Assembly: GCF_900129215.1 (NCBI RefSeq)
Contig: NZ_FQUQ01000002.1
Span: 1,612,001-1,676,000 of the forward strand
Reading direction: 5' to 3'
DNA length: 64,000 nt
From: Pedobacter caeni
Lineage (GTDB): Bacteria > Bacteroidota > Bacteroidia > Sphingobacteriales > Sphingobacteriaceae
Below the pieces are notes generated by a model. It did not search any database. It saw only the letters and a program-made list of their open reading frames with translations, and was not told where the DNA came from. The position numbers and the translations under genes are program-made. Below, in pieces: positions 20,401-28,555 of the stretch (position 1 is its first letter; every line of letters starts with the position of its first letter).

Positions 20401-21053
20401 AGCTCTTTATTTTGATAGCCAATAAAAGCGACCAGGAGGATGACCTCTCCAGAGGGCGTTTGCAGACTGAAATTCCCGTCAGAATCTGTAGTGGTACCAC
20501 CGCCCGACCCTTTAACCTTTACAGAGGCACCGGGAAGGGTTTCTTTACTGAGGGCATCAATAACTCTTCCGGTGATCCGCTGCTGAACAGGCTTTTTTGT
20601 GATAACTACATAGCCTTCTATGAGTTTAAATTGCAGGTTGGTGTGATTTAATACTGCATTTAATGCTTCTGCTACTGTTATTTCAGTTGCAGTAATATTT
20701 ACTTTTTTTGTGAGCTGATTAATCAGGCTTACTTGTGTGTTGATTTGTATGTTACTTTGTTTTTCTATAGCCGAAAGGCTACTTTCTACAGTGGCATTTT
20801 TGAGATCGAGTTTGATTTTTTGATTGAGATTCTGACCCAGCAGATTCCCGGCAAAAAGGACTCCAACGAATGTTAGGTTAATCGCAATCAGAAGAAACGA
20901 GCACTTCATAAAGAAATTGATTTTATCTGAGAGAATATTCTCCTCAGCCATCTGTTTAAATTCTCTTTTACAATGAAGCCAGGCCCGGTTGAGCTGTAGC
21001 ATATATGGAAAAGAAACATGCAGATGTAATAGTTTTTGCATATTTTTGATCAT
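17466..21053 (-). CDS. STN-domain TonB-dependent transducer/receptor
   Basis: This is a 1195-residue outer-membrane receptor. After a long N-terminal extension and a signal peptide (about 49-75, FLLIAINLTFVGVLFAG) come an STN (secretin/TonB short N-terminal) domain at about 80-155 (ESSLSAIEKQSNIQI; LIEGYVVITKK), then a carboxypeptidase-regulatory-like domain at about 158-235, then plug and barrel. The TonB box region precedes the plug (VTVQARRN), and the plug has IQDAISSAMIEKTGS and GLGDRSVIGQLNGVRL. The STN domain should contact the FecR protein encoded just upstream, so this receptor transduces substrate binding to the sigma factor. The true start may be the Met at 21041 or a later one. Confidence 0.92.
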   Translation of the reverse strand: MIKNMQKLLHLHVSFPYMLQLNRAWLHCKREFKQMAEENILSDKINFFMKCSFLLIAINLTFVGVLFAGNLLGQNLNQKIKLDLKNATVESSLSAIEKQSNIQINTQVSLINQLTKKVNITATEITVAEALNAVLNHTNLQFKLIEGYVVITKKPVQQRITGRVIDALSKETLPGASVKVKGSGGGTTTDSDGNFSLQTPSGEVILLVAFIGYQNKELKVNASSVNITVALVPAQTTLTEVTVQARRNTSTDVAVLNERKKSAVIQDAISSAMIEKTGSITTTQALQRVSGVTITDDKYVAIRGLGDRSVIGQLNGVRLASSNPDRSSIPLDLVPASLLDNITVYKTVTPDKPADAAAGIVELKTKSIPDKMIFDVVAQSGFNSNIGIGGNYNSFWNSEMGPFGGKIKDKNLSQDFKNLSHQYKNGLEDIQALIANSGYNPASRAEVSRINNIMQSFDPIMTTTYRKAPINQLYSATFGNSYQVFKNHRLGVILGGNYYRRTSDIYQGTLSQYSIFQGLVTGNPQIFSPRNIPNFTTPNTLRMGRSILFAENTGTEILNYGTLAGLAYRFNSRHEISFQYLGSWGAENEATNLYGTYLYSALPGTATNSTYSLKQTRRNLQTFNLQGEHKLLSSDYAPVLSYNIAKSTSYHNNPDFRFGSLVNYSPPGGATYIDRSPTAGKNGHLDYLYTDHLYALSSGYINGFGPYGIMQAEPNGRRWRTMNEDNYNYKADLSIPFPLFGHKQTFKTGFNYLNRDRTFSENVLFLPGSNFSSSKEAMLYQAQGDLDRLVSNDIIGVKVPTGSAGEGQLPLGGFLYNTLKSPNNYKGYFETKAIYGMLDLQVTDELRVAGGVRFEKTDIQSVVDTANIFLDPALTAPDAKGNRIPIVLINPNSKYKTNYMPYYSLNATYTLKENMNFRAAFNTALARPELREITNVFEFDAFQMGLVVGNKDLINQKTENIDFRWEWFPDKGEVIALSAFGKRLNNQLIKVYSLRTEGIDARFPEFPTIQFQNDPNTGYVWGLELELVKNLGKLWQPLSSFNMGFNLLLAQSEVKKTQQRLLANRIIDRYASEKSPLFEQAPYSVNTWLNFEYAKWGTSLTGTFNIVGERLIQINLTGEPDLYSRPVPMLDFVFSQKLSNRVLLKGYAKNILNPAIKTVYANPGSNGRWYGNEYINRSYKRGAEIMVGFTYNLFK

Positions 21054-21142
21054 TATGGGTTTTCGCCTTTGGCGGATATCTGTTAATATTTTATCTCAGG
21101 ACTGGTGCGTCTTCGAAAACAAGCAGTCCCTTGATGATTTTA

Positions 21143-21176
21143 TGCGTCCCCACTGTTCTAGTGGGGCGTTTTTTCT
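21143..21176 (+). other. GC-rich hairpin in the fecR-receptor gap
   Basis: CGTCCCCACT and AGTGGGGCG form a stable hairpin with loop GTTCT, followed by a T run only on the plus strand. Reading with the operon (minus strand) it lacks a T run, so it is not a terminator in that direction. It may be a transcript-structuring element between fecR and the receptor gene, or may stop antisense transcription from the plus strand. Confidence 0.45.
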
Positions 21177-21205
21177 ACTTTTCCATGTTTATCCTTTCTG
21201 GTTTC

Positions 21206-22222
21206 TTAGTTTATGGTGATAAGATCATTTTGAATTTTGTATTTGAAGTCGCCAGCGACACTGAGTATTTTCATTATTTTATCAATGGAAATGTTGGTGC
21301 TGAGGTTTACTTTGACTAGTTTCTGAGCAGTGTTTTTATGGGTGATTTTTATGTCTACATTGTACCATCTTTCCAATACATCGGCGATATCGGTAAGTCT
21401 GGTTTCCTGGAAGAAGAGTCTGCCTTCTTTCCATCCGCTGATATCACTGGCCTTTACTTTGCCTAAAACAGAAGCTTGCTTTTCTTCATTCCAGGTCACC
21501 GTTTCACCCGGAAGGAGAGTGGCTATACGAATAGATTTCTTTCCGGTGTTTCTTGCCACTTGTACTTTTCCTGTGCTGATGGATACGGATGCCGGTTTAC
21601 CCTTAAATGCATTTACCATAAAGGAGGTTCCTAATACACGGGTGGTAATTGCTTTTGTGTGTACGATAAAAGGGCGGTTTGGGGCTTTTACTACTTCAAA
21701 AAAGGCCTCACCTTCGAGTTCAATTGCCCTGGTTGGCCCAAGCAGGTTTTTTGCGAAACGCAGCTTACTTGAGGCTCCCAGGTGTACTGTAGAGCCATCA
21801 GGCAAGGTAATGATCGTCCTCCGGCCTCTTGGATTGATTTTTTCTTCAAAGGCGATCTTTGGGCTTTCCTTTTTATAATTGTAGTTCAATGCCAGCATAC
21901 CTGAAGCCGTTAGAACGACGAGCCAGATGGCTGCATATTGCCAGAACCTATTTCTCTTAAAAAAGGGAATGCCTGTAGGTTGAGCGCTCGCGAAATCAGG
22001 AATACGTTGCCCCATCATTTCTTTCCAACGCTGCATTTGGGAGGGGGCAGCCGGCTCAGGTACCGAATTTATTTTTTCAGACCATTCTTCATTCCAGATC
22101 TCATTAAATAGTTGTTGGGCATTTTCTGTTTTAAGGTACGCGCGTACTTTAATCAATTCTTCTCCGGTGCATTCACCATCAAGATATTTTTTAATAATTG
22201 CTTTATCTGGTTCTGAGCTCAT
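21206..22222 (-). CDS. FecR-type anti-sigma factor
   Basis: This is a 338-residue inner-membrane anti-sigma regulator. The N-terminal about 90 residues are cytoplasmic and bind the sigma factor. One membrane segment lies at about 92-112 (YAAIWLVVLTASGMLAL). The periplasmic FecR domain is at about 130-230 (GRRTIITLPDGSTVHLGASSKL) and a DUF4974-type C-terminus holds FFQETRLTDIADVLERWYNV. It follows the sigma gene by 65 bp and precedes the STN-type receptor. It should hold the sigma factor inactive until the receptor signals ligand uptake. Confidence 0.93.
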   Translation of the reverse strand: MSSEPDKAIIKKYLDGECTGEELIKVRAYLKTENAQQLFNEIWNEEWSEKINSVPEPAAPSQMQRWKEMMGQRIPDFASAQPTGIPFFKRNRFWQYAAIWLVVLTASGMLALNYNYKKESPKIAFEEKINPRGRRTIITLPDGSTVHLGASSKLRFAKNLLGPTRAIELEGEAFFEVVKAPNRPFIVHTKAITTRVLGTSFMVNAFKGKPASVSISTGKVQVARNTGKKSIRIATLLPGETVTWNEEKQASVLGKVKASDISGWKEGRLFFQETRLTDIADVLERWYNVDIKITHKNTAQKLVKVNLSTNISIDKIMKILSVAGDFKYKIQNDLITIN

Positions 22223-22287
22223 GATGATTATCCTACATTATACAAGACACAACTTATGCAGGAGAGGGTGAACCGAACTGAAAAAAA

Positions 22288-22881
22288 TTAGTGAAAGAAA
22301 AATAGGAAGAGACAAATGATTACATACACACTTTCTTTGATATTTTCTCTTAAGAATTTTAGCGAAAATAACATATGGCTTTTAACCGTATTTACAGAAA
22401 GATTCATTTGGTCGGCAATTTGAAGATAGGTCAGGTCTGCTTCCCGGCTGAGTTTGAAAATTTTCATGCGCTGAGGGCTTAATTCAGCGAGTTTTAACTG
22501 GTAAATTTTTTCCAATTCTTTGTACGCCAGATTTTGGTCTGCAGTGGAGGTTGATGCTGGAAAGGCATCTCCTAAAATATCTAAGTCTACGACAACCAGT
22601 TCTTTTTTACGGATGTGGTTAAACAGTACATTTTTCATGGCACTGAAAAGATAGGTTTTTACTTCAGTCTTTATGTTGAGCTCAGTTCGTTTTTTCCAAA
22701 TGTTCTGCATCAGATCCATGACCAACTCTTCTGCAATTTCTCCCTGTTTTACATAGCGGAGAGAAAAGGAATACAACAGACCAAAATAACGCTCAAACAA
22801 CTGATTGAAAGCTTTGATGTTTCCAGCACTACATTCTTCAATTAAAACCTTATCAGAGACTTTAATATAATCCTTTACCAT
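22288..22881 (-). CDS. ECF-type RNA polymerase sigma factor
   Basis: This is a 197-residue sigma-70 family member of the Bacteroidota FecI-like group. Region 2 is at about 22-90 (FNQLFERYFGLLYSFSLRYV, VMDLMQNIWKKR, YLFSAMKNVLFNHIRK). Region 4 is at about 125-175 (LSPQRMKIFKLSREADLTYLQIADQMNLSVNTVKSHM). It is the first gene of the operon and is directly followed by fecR. The very C-terminus is hydrophobic (YVIICLFLFFFH), an odd tail that is probably just 3' read-through of a truncated end. Its probable target is its own operon promoter. Confidence 0.92.
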   Translation of the reverse strand: MVKDYIKVSDKVLIEECSAGNIKAFNQLFERYFGLLYSFSLRYVKQGEIAEELVMDLMQNIWKKRTELNIKTEVKTYLFSAMKNVLFNHIRKKELVVVDLDILGDAFPASTSTADQNLAYKELEKIYQLKLAELSPQRMKIFKLSREADLTYLQIADQMNLSVNTVKSHMLFSLKFLRENIKESVYVIICLFLFFFH

Positions 22882-23019
22882 AAGTAGTTTATCCCTATTA
22901 CTACCCGTAAAAGTATTTGGACAAAGTTTAGTCAGGATTATTTAAATGTTAACTTATGGAATAAAAACGCTGACGGTTCTCCCTGAATGTTTCGTTGATT
23001 AACGATGTTTAAACGGTAT

Positions 23020-23793
23020 TTAATTGCAGCTGTAGGTAATGTTGATTAGTCCCATTTCTTCCTTTTTATATTTTACAAGCATATTCACCTGAATAACATT
23101 CCCTTTTGAGTCTTTTTTATAAGCATAATAAACCGGAGCCATTCCATGTATCGCACTTTTAATCGGTAGCTTTTTTAAGGGCTTACCATAATAATGTCTG
23201 AGTTCTCCGGTCAATTCGTAGGGGAGGTGATCAATCAGGCAATAAAAATTATTAGGAAAAGTATCTGTACCTGAACTGAAAATGACCGTGTCCAAACTAA
23301 GATAAGCTTCTCCCGTATCTTCTTTTCTTTGTAATTCGCCCCCTGTAATGGTATATTTTGTGATTTTTTCATAATCAGAAGAATTGGAGTAACTGCTTTT
23401 CTTTATGGCCAGATAACCCTCTTTATCATAACTGTAATCTGTTCTCAGGTCTGAGTTGTAGGAGCTGATGATTCTTCCCTGATCGTCCAGTTTATGGTGA
23501 AAAGTGATCAACTGTTTTCCTTTGTCCTCGAATTCGTACTTTTCAATAATTTCATCCTTAGCATAGGAGTAGCTAAACAGATCCTTACCGGCAGACTTCC
23601 GGCTTACTATTCTTCCCAGACTGTCATAAGCGGCAGTCAGGTTTTCGATAGCCGTTTTTGGACTTAAAAATTTCGAGTCTGTCTGAAGGATCTTGCAGGA
23701 ATCTTTTAAAAACTGTTTCGTTTTTATGTTTGATTTGCAGGAAAATGAGCCGAAAATGGACAACAAAATCACTATGGTAAGTAAATTTCTCAT
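23020..23793 (-). CDS. YD-type (DUF4595-like) lipoprotein, 257 aa
   Basis: This is a lipoprotein with the start chosen at 23793 (MRNLLTIVILLSIFGSFSC lipobox), since the upstream Met at 23829 would overlap the preceding gene. The body holds several short YD/RHS-like strands (AYDSLGRIVSRKSAGKD, DDQGRIISSYNSDLRTDYSYDKEGYLA, KDSKGNVIQVNML) as in DUF4595 proteins. The last residues ITYSCN match the end (HFSYSCN) of the plus-strand protein at 27734-28501, so the two are paralogues. It overlaps nothing and starts 10 bp after the previous gene. Function is unknown; it is probably anchored in the cell envelope. Confidence 0.7.
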   Translation of the reverse strand: MRNLLTIVILLSIFGSFSCKSNIKTKQFLKDSCKILQTDSKFLSPKTAIENLTAAYDSLGRIVSRKSAGKDLFSYSYAKDEIIEKYEFEDKGKQLITFHHKLDDQGRIISSYNSDLRTDYSYDKEGYLAIKKSSYSNSSDYEKITKYTITGGELQRKEDTGEAYLSLDTVIFSSGTDTFPNNFYCLIDHLPYELTGELRHYYGKPLKKLPIKSAIHGMAPVYYAYKKDSKGNVIQVNMLVKYKKEEMGLINITYSCN

Positions 23794-23803
23794 AAAACCT
23801 GAA

Positions 23804-24364
23804 TTAATTGTATTCCAAAACATCTTCAATCAGATATGCTTTTCCGGAAGGGACCACCTTAATGTCTCTTTTGTAACCTATTTTAGCATCTGTATCGGTG
23901 ATTGTTGTTTCAAAGACATAAGTCAGGCCAACTTTTTTGGTAAAAATACAGCGGCTAACTTTTATCAATCCATAATCACTTATGGGTACTAAACAACCAA
24001 AACCTATACCGGCGTATTGGCAATCAAAATCTTTTGACCATTTTTTTTGGAAAGCCTTTAATGTCATTTTTCCCTCCATACCCACTTCAAAAGCATCATT
24101 CTTATAAGCAATGTATTTATCGGCGTAAATTTGTTTTCGCCCTCCTTCAGCTTCTTCATTTGTGTTTTCCGCAAGACCATTTGCTTTATTTAGATCATCT
24201 TCAACCGAATGGGCTAACCAGGCCTTTGCCCTTTCAATGTCTTTAAGCTCTTTAGTCGATTTTTGCTGGAGGGTAACTTTATGCTCTATATGGTCTGTTT
24301 GTGCTTTAACCTGATTAATGGTTGCGAATGCTACAATTGTCAATGAAATTAAGGTTTTATTCAT
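23804..24364 (-). CDS. Secreted hypothetical protein, 186 aa
   Basis: A clear signal peptide (residues 1-21, ending QVKAQ) is followed by a short charged helical stretch and a beta-rich C-terminus (GIGFGCLVPISDYGLIKVSR). I do not recognise a family. It lies between two envelope-protein genes on the same strand, 10 bp before the YD-type lipoprotein and 34 bp after the NlpE-like gene, so these probably form one transcript. Confidence 0.65.
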   Translation of the reverse strand: MNKTLISLTIVAFATINQVKAQTDHIEHKVTLQQKSTKELKDIERAKAWLAHSVEDDLNKANGLAENTNEEAEGGRKQIYADKYIAYKNDAFEVGMEGKMTLKAFQKKWSKDFDCQYAGIGFGCLVPISDYGLIKVSRCIFTKKVGLTYVFETTITDTDAKIGYKRDIKVVPSGKAYLIEDVLEYN

Positions 24365-24398
24365 TTTTTGATTTTAGTATGGTGTATGCTTTTGTAGT

Positions 24399-24905
24399 TT
24401 ATTTATTGATCTTGTATAAGTTATATGTACTTCCGTCGGTCTTTTGTCTGCCCTGACTTGAACGGTGCATTTGGATTGTACTTTTGTTAAGTATACTGAA
24501 TGTGGTTTGACGAGCTGTTTTTGATGTGTATTTCAATTGAACCTCCTTGGAAATCAGATCTAATGTCCAGGTACCGGTGTCAACGATCAAATCAGGTTTT
24601 CTTTTAGCTGCTGGGTCGATCAGCTGTTCCTTCAGATTAAAAGTAGCATCCGACTTAAATTCTATACAAACCTCTAGTTTTCGATTTTCAGAAACAGGAA
24701 CTACACCCGAATATTTGCCAGGAATGAAATCTGGTGGATCTATCTTTTTATTACCGGAATTGTTTCCTGATTTTTGAGCATCCCATAATGCCATAACAGT
24801 AATTATAATGAGCAGCATAAAAAAGGAAAATAAAATAGATTTGAACATTTTCTTGTAATCTGTCTTGCCTTGCAGCAACCGTTTTAATCCATCATTTCTT
24901 TTCAT
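24399..24905 (-). CDS. Membrane-anchored NlpE-like protein
   Basis: This is a 168-residue protein with an N-terminal membrane anchor (about 22-42, ILFSFFMLLIIITVMALW). The C-terminal domain resembles the copper-resistance/NlpE N-terminal fold: PGKYSGVVPV near 62, EVCIEFKSDATFNLKEQL, and DTGTWTLD. The NlpE CxxC motif is absent, so metal sensing is doubtful. Its ATG follows immediately on the stop of a small upstream frame (TAA-ATG). It may be an envelope stress or lipocalin-like protein. Confidence 0.6.
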   Translation of the reverse strand: MKRNDGLKRLLQGKTDYKKMFKSILFSFFMLLIIITVMALWDAQKSGNNSGNKKIDPPDFIPGKYSGVVPVSENRKLEVCIEFKSDATFNLKEQLIDPAAKRKPDLIVDTGTWTLDLISKEVQLKYTSKTARQTTFSILNKSTIQMHRSSQGRQKTDGSTYNLYKINK

Positions 24906-25136
24906 TTATAATCCTGCCAACCTTGCCTTTTCAAGGTGATACTTATATAAAATTTCATTTTTAAACTGTTCATTGTCCTTATAGATTTCCGCTAAGGGCA
25001 GGTGGGAGATGTTATATTTCGAAGATGAATACGTAGTGACATATATGTATATAAAATGTTTATTTATTTGCGTACTTTTTAAAATAGCCACACTCCTGAA
25101 GTATTTCCTGATAATACTTTGTATGATGATACTCAC
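24906..25136 (-). CDS. Small uncertain protein or gene remnant, 76 aa
   Basis: An open frame overlaps the 3' end of the 762-residue gene by 77 bp and ends directly on the ATG of the NlpE-like gene. Its C-terminal half (LPLAEIYKDNEQFKNEILYKYHLEKARLAGL region) has protein-like composition, while the N-terminal part, in the overlap, does not. It could be the tail of a decayed gene. No family is recognised. Confidence 0.25.
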   Translation of the reverse strand: MSIIIQSIIRKYFRSVAILKSTQINKHFIYIYVTTYSSSKYNISHLPLAEIYKDNEQFKNEILYKYHLEKARLAGL

Positions 25137-27348
25137 TTTTCAATTCAGCGAAATACCTGCCTTTTGGAATTTCTCCAAAACCCTCAGTTCCCCATTCTAA
25201 TTTCTCAGGTTGATCCCGGTACCAGCTGTTATAAACTTCATTGCGTTCACATTTACTGGCCATATAAGTACATTTTGCTTTTTGCTCTGCATTTGCAGCG
25301 TTTGCGCGGGCGAGGAGGTAATACTTTTCGGCCAGTTTTCCAGAAGTAAAGGTCTGCCTGAATGCTGGAGGAAGATCTAATGTTGATGTCAGCTCTGCAT
25401 TCGTTATTGCATTCTCATAAAAAGTACGTGCATTTCCATAATAGGTAATGTTATAAAAGGCATTGGCCAATAGATAGGCATTGTTATATACATTTTTTCC
25501 GACAGTAATTTCAGTTTTAATCGCCTGCATGGTCTTTACAAAACTGAGGGGCGTGTATTTTTTCTTTTGCGGGCTGGCAAAATCGCAATCATGACAATCG
25601 TAAATATGGCTGATAAAGGGGTTCCCGGGGAGCTTAAATAAGGCATTCTTTCCTGACTTGTCCATTAAAACTACTGCCTCATTTATTTTGTCCTTATACA
25701 CCAGCATCAATGCCTGATGGTATTCCAAATCGTCCATAGATAAATGATAATAACGGAGCATCGCAACCTCAAAAGGCGTTTTTTTAGGTTTGATCATTAA
25801 TGCCTTTAAAGCTTCTATGTTTTGATGATCTGCGTAAAAGGCAGTAGATGACTGGAAACAGTTTGCTTTTACCAGATCGCTTTGTTTAAGGTATAAGACT
25901 GATAAGGTTTGGGTGCTCATGGCGACTGCTTCTTTAAATCTGAGATTACCAATGGAGTCCTTTCCTTCCTTTAAATCTGCCAGCCAGTTGATAGATCCGG
26001 TCATGTCATTTTCAGCTCTTGCATCGATCTTTTTAAGCTGTGAAAGGTATAAGATCCAGTCCAGAATTTTGTACTGCGCAACAATCAGCTTATCGTTTTT
26101 AGGCAGTTGTGTTTTTGCTTTATTATAAAATGCTTTTGAAAGAGTATAGTTGCCGGTCATTGTATTTAGATAACCGGCCGCCAGATTCCAGAAAAAAGGC
26201 TTGTTAGTATTGTTTTTGAGGGCAATTTTGCTCAGCAATTCGGTATTACTACGGAGCGATTTTCTATGCGCTGTATCTTTGCGTAAAGTCGACTCCGAAA
26301 TGTTAACCAAACGGCTAAGTAAGAGATCCAGCTTTTCTGATTTTGGATTTAATGAATAGATCTGCTCAATGGCACGGGGAGCATCACTATTGATGCCCAG
26401 CATTTGCCATAGGGTAATCTGTTCCTCTTTATCTTTGGCCATTTTCAGGCTTTGCTGCCAGTCTGATTCTTCCTGCGGATGAAAACTCCAGTTATTCGGG
26501 ATTTTCATCTCGGCGGAGAAATTATATGCCAGGCTGTATAAATAATTAGCGGTGGCAAAATCCTTTTGTCGGTAATAAAATCCAGCTACGTATCCCATTG
26601 CTCTATAGTAAGTGATGTTTTTGGGGAATATATTTTTAAAGGCGTCGAAAAATTTAACTACCCTCCGTTTATTCTCTGTGGCGTTTTGTTCTGACTTTCC
26701 GGTGGAATCGAAATAATAATATCGGATAATCTGGAACCAGATTCTTTGTTTGATAAATTGATCAGGAGCAGCATTAAATCCCCGGGCAAGGTCATTCAGC
26801 ACTCCGGTTGGAATTGACATCGCATTTTTTTGATCAGATTCTTCCCAGTAATTAACATTCTTGACGGCAAAAATCTCGCACAGTTTAGCCAGTTGGAGGT
26901 AAGCGAGGAAGTTGCCCATTAATTTCTGATTCACCTCTGCCGATTTCACATCTGGTATTCCCTTAGGAAGTACTTTGATTTTTCCTTTGAAATAACGAAG
27001 AACAGAATCAATTTGCGGAAAATCAGATTTGAATAACAAGGATTTCAGATCAATATTGCTTTTGAGATAGGTATTCCATTCGGCGGTTACAACAGCATTG
27101 TAACGTGCGTTATTGTCGTCATCTGCCGAACCGTAATAATGGTAGTAACTGGTATAGAAAAATGGGGAGTACTGGGTGGCAACAAAGGATTCGGGACTAA
27201 AATTAGAATATTCACTGTCATCATAATCCCCATCCGAGCAGGCCCAGACTACTCCGGTTACAGAAAGCAGGCATAAGCTGAAAATGAGCAGAAACTTTTT
27301 AATGTACTTCTTACTGAAAAAAAAGGTACTGCATAGGTGATTATTCAT
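25060..27348 (-). CDS. Large secreted TPR-like hypothetical protein, 762 aa
   Basis: A signal/anchor segment (about 16-36, FLLIFSLCLLSVTGVVWACSD) is likely a lipobox, with the Cys followed by Ser-Asp. The mature part is rich in helix pairs resembling tetratricopeptide-type repeats (for example FATANYLYSLAYNFSAEM, YTLSKAFYNKAKTQL, AYLLANAFYNITYYGNARTFYENAI). The N-terminal region contains many Tyr/Ser/Asp residues. No catalytic motif is seen. Similar large proteins occur near envelope genes in Bacteroidota; the role is unknown. It is the first gene of a minus-strand group running to 23020. Confidence 0.7.
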   Translation of the reverse strand: MNNHLCSTFFFSKKYIKKFLLIFSLCLLSVTGVVWACSDGDYDDSEYSNFSPESFVATQYSPFFYTSYYHYYGSADDDNNARYNAVVTAEWNTYLKSNIDLKSLLFKSDFPQIDSVLRYFKGKIKVLPKGIPDVKSAEVNQKLMGNFLAYLQLAKLCEIFAVKNVNYWEESDQKNAMSIPTGVLNDLARGFNAAPDQFIKQRIWFQIIRYYYFDSTGKSEQNATENKRRVVKFFDAFKNIFPKNITYYRAMGYVAGFYYRQKDFATANYLYSLAYNFSAEMKIPNNWSFHPQEESDWQQSLKMAKDKEEQITLWQMLGINSDAPRAIEQIYSLNPKSEKLDLLLSRLVNISESTLRKDTAHRKSLRSNTELLSKIALKNNTNKPFFWNLAAGYLNTMTGNYTLSKAFYNKAKTQLPKNDKLIVAQYKILDWILYLSQLKKIDARAENDMTGSINWLADLKEGKDSIGNLRFKEAVAMSTQTLSVLYLKQSDLVKANCFQSSTAFYADHQNIEALKALMIKPKKTPFEVAMLRYYHLSMDDLEYHQALMLVYKDKINEAVVLMDKSGKNALFKLPGNPFISHIYDCHDCDFASPQKKKYTPLSFVKTMQAIKTEITVGKNVYNNAYLLANAFYNITYYGNARTFYENAITNAELTSTLDLPPAFRQTFTSGKLAEKYYLLARANAANAEQKAKCTYMASKCERNEVYNSWYRDQPEKLEWGTEGFGEIPKGRYFAELKSEYHHTKYYQEILQECGYFKKYANK

Positions 27349-27733
27349 ATTGGTATTTTCTATTGAATGCGAAAATATTTGTTTTATGTAATGATGATGT
27401 TCGATCCAAGAGGAATGGTGTACCTCTCACATGGATGAGACATGAATGGCAGACTTTGTGAAATATATTTGTAGCTATTTATAATTAACCAATAGACGGG
27501 GCAATTAAAATGCATAATAAGAACTGTGATTTCATAGTGAATTTATCCCCTAATTAATCATGAATAAGACCTTCTTTTATGTGGCCCCACTATTGGTTCT
27601 TTTACTTCTCTTAACTTATGGCTGTATTTCAGGAAACTATAAGACAATTTTGTATACCTGCAAAGCTCAGAATTTCTTTTTTAAGGTCCCATTCTCTTCG
27701 TTGGGAGATGGGACTTAAAATTATGTAAGCAAT
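27349..27733. other. Divergent intergenic region with one small ORF
   Basis: This 385-bp gap separates the minus-strand 762-residue gene from the plus-strand YD-type lipoprotein gene. It holds one small lipoprotein-like frame at 27560-27718. The hairpin GTCCCAT...ATGGGAC at the end of that frame has no T run. Nothing else is evident. Confidence 0.45.
27560..27718 (+). CDS. Possible 52-aa lipoprotein
   Basis: A short frame from ATG 27560 encodes a 20-residue hydrophobic signal with a lipobox-like LTYGC (Cys22), followed by a 30-residue tail without recognisable features. It lies 15 bp before the YD-type lipoprotein gene. Its 3' part coincides with a hairpin, so it may equally be a leader region. 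No homologue is known to me. Confidence 0.3.
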   Translation: MNKTFFYVAPLLVLLLLLTYGCISGNYKTILYTCKAQNFFFKVPFSSLGDGT

Positions 27734-28501
27734 ATGAATAAATTAACACTATTATTAATTTCATCAGTACTCTCTAACTGCTCCATTTGTAGTGGACAGA
27801 TGGGGGGAGTAAAGAGATCAAACGATACCGCCTGTCGATTATCGGCTGTTAGCTTTAATGGCAACCAGAGCTCCCATGAGAAAATTATAGCTGGATATGA
27901 CCAGGAGAAGCGTCTTGTTACCTTAAAAGTGGGAGAAACTAGTATTGCCGAATACCTATTTGCCAGCAATCAGATTATTGAAAAGCATGTTTACGGTCAG
28001 GAAGATACCGTTAAAGTTCAACATAGCCTTGATTATCATAGGAGAATAATATCCAGTATTTCTGAAGGATACAGGTTAGATTACGTTTATGACAACCATG
28101 GATATCTCAGCGAAATAAAGACTTCTTCTCCTCATTTTTCCTCCTATCACAAAACCGCAAAATACACTTTTAACGATGGTAATCTAACCCAAATAACAGA
28201 AAGTATGCTCGCGCAGCCGGATCTCCATACGACAAAATTCAGCTACGGGGCTCAGCCTGTTCCTGAGAACTACATTTTATACGGACTGACCACTGCTCCT
28301 TTTCCATTTGTAGGCCCTTTATCAGGATATTACGGTAAAAAGTCTAGAAATCTCTTTGTCAAGAGAACAAGCTCAGAAGCTTCTGCAATTTCTTTTACTT
28401 ATAAAAATGATCACCTGGGAAATATTATTCAGATCAGCAGCCATCAAAGTACACCTAATAAAGCATCAGAATCTATTCATTTTAGCTATAGCTGTAATTA
28501 A
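27734..28501 (+). CDS. YD-type (DUF4595-like) lipoprotein, 255 aa
   Basis: This is a secreted or lipid-anchored protein; the signal region is MNKLTLLLISSVLSNCSICSG. The body repeats the same order of strands as the paralogue at 23020-23793: YDQEKRLVTL, DYHRRIISSISEGYRLDYVYDNHGYLSEIK, FVGPLSGYYGKKSRNL and YKNDHLGNIIQIS, ending HFSYSCN. It faces away from its paralogue across the 762-residue gene. Function is unknown; YD-like strands usually form surface beta structures. Confidence 0.65.
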   Translation: MNKLTLLLISSVLSNCSICSGQMGGVKRSNDTACRLSAVSFNGNQSSHEKIIAGYDQEKRLVTLKVGETSIAEYLFASNQIIEKHVYGQEDTVKVQHSLDYHRRIISSISEGYRLDYVYDNHGYLSEIKTSSPHFSSYHKTAKYTFNDGNLTQITESMLAQPDLHTTKFSYGAQPVPENYILYGLTTAPFPFVGPLSGYYGKKSRNLFVKRTSSEASAISFTYKNDHLGNIIQISSHQSTPNKASESIHFSYSCN

Positions 28502-28555
28502 GATATTTGAAAATCCACTAAGTTCTCTACAAATAAGCTGAAAACAGGTATCTTC

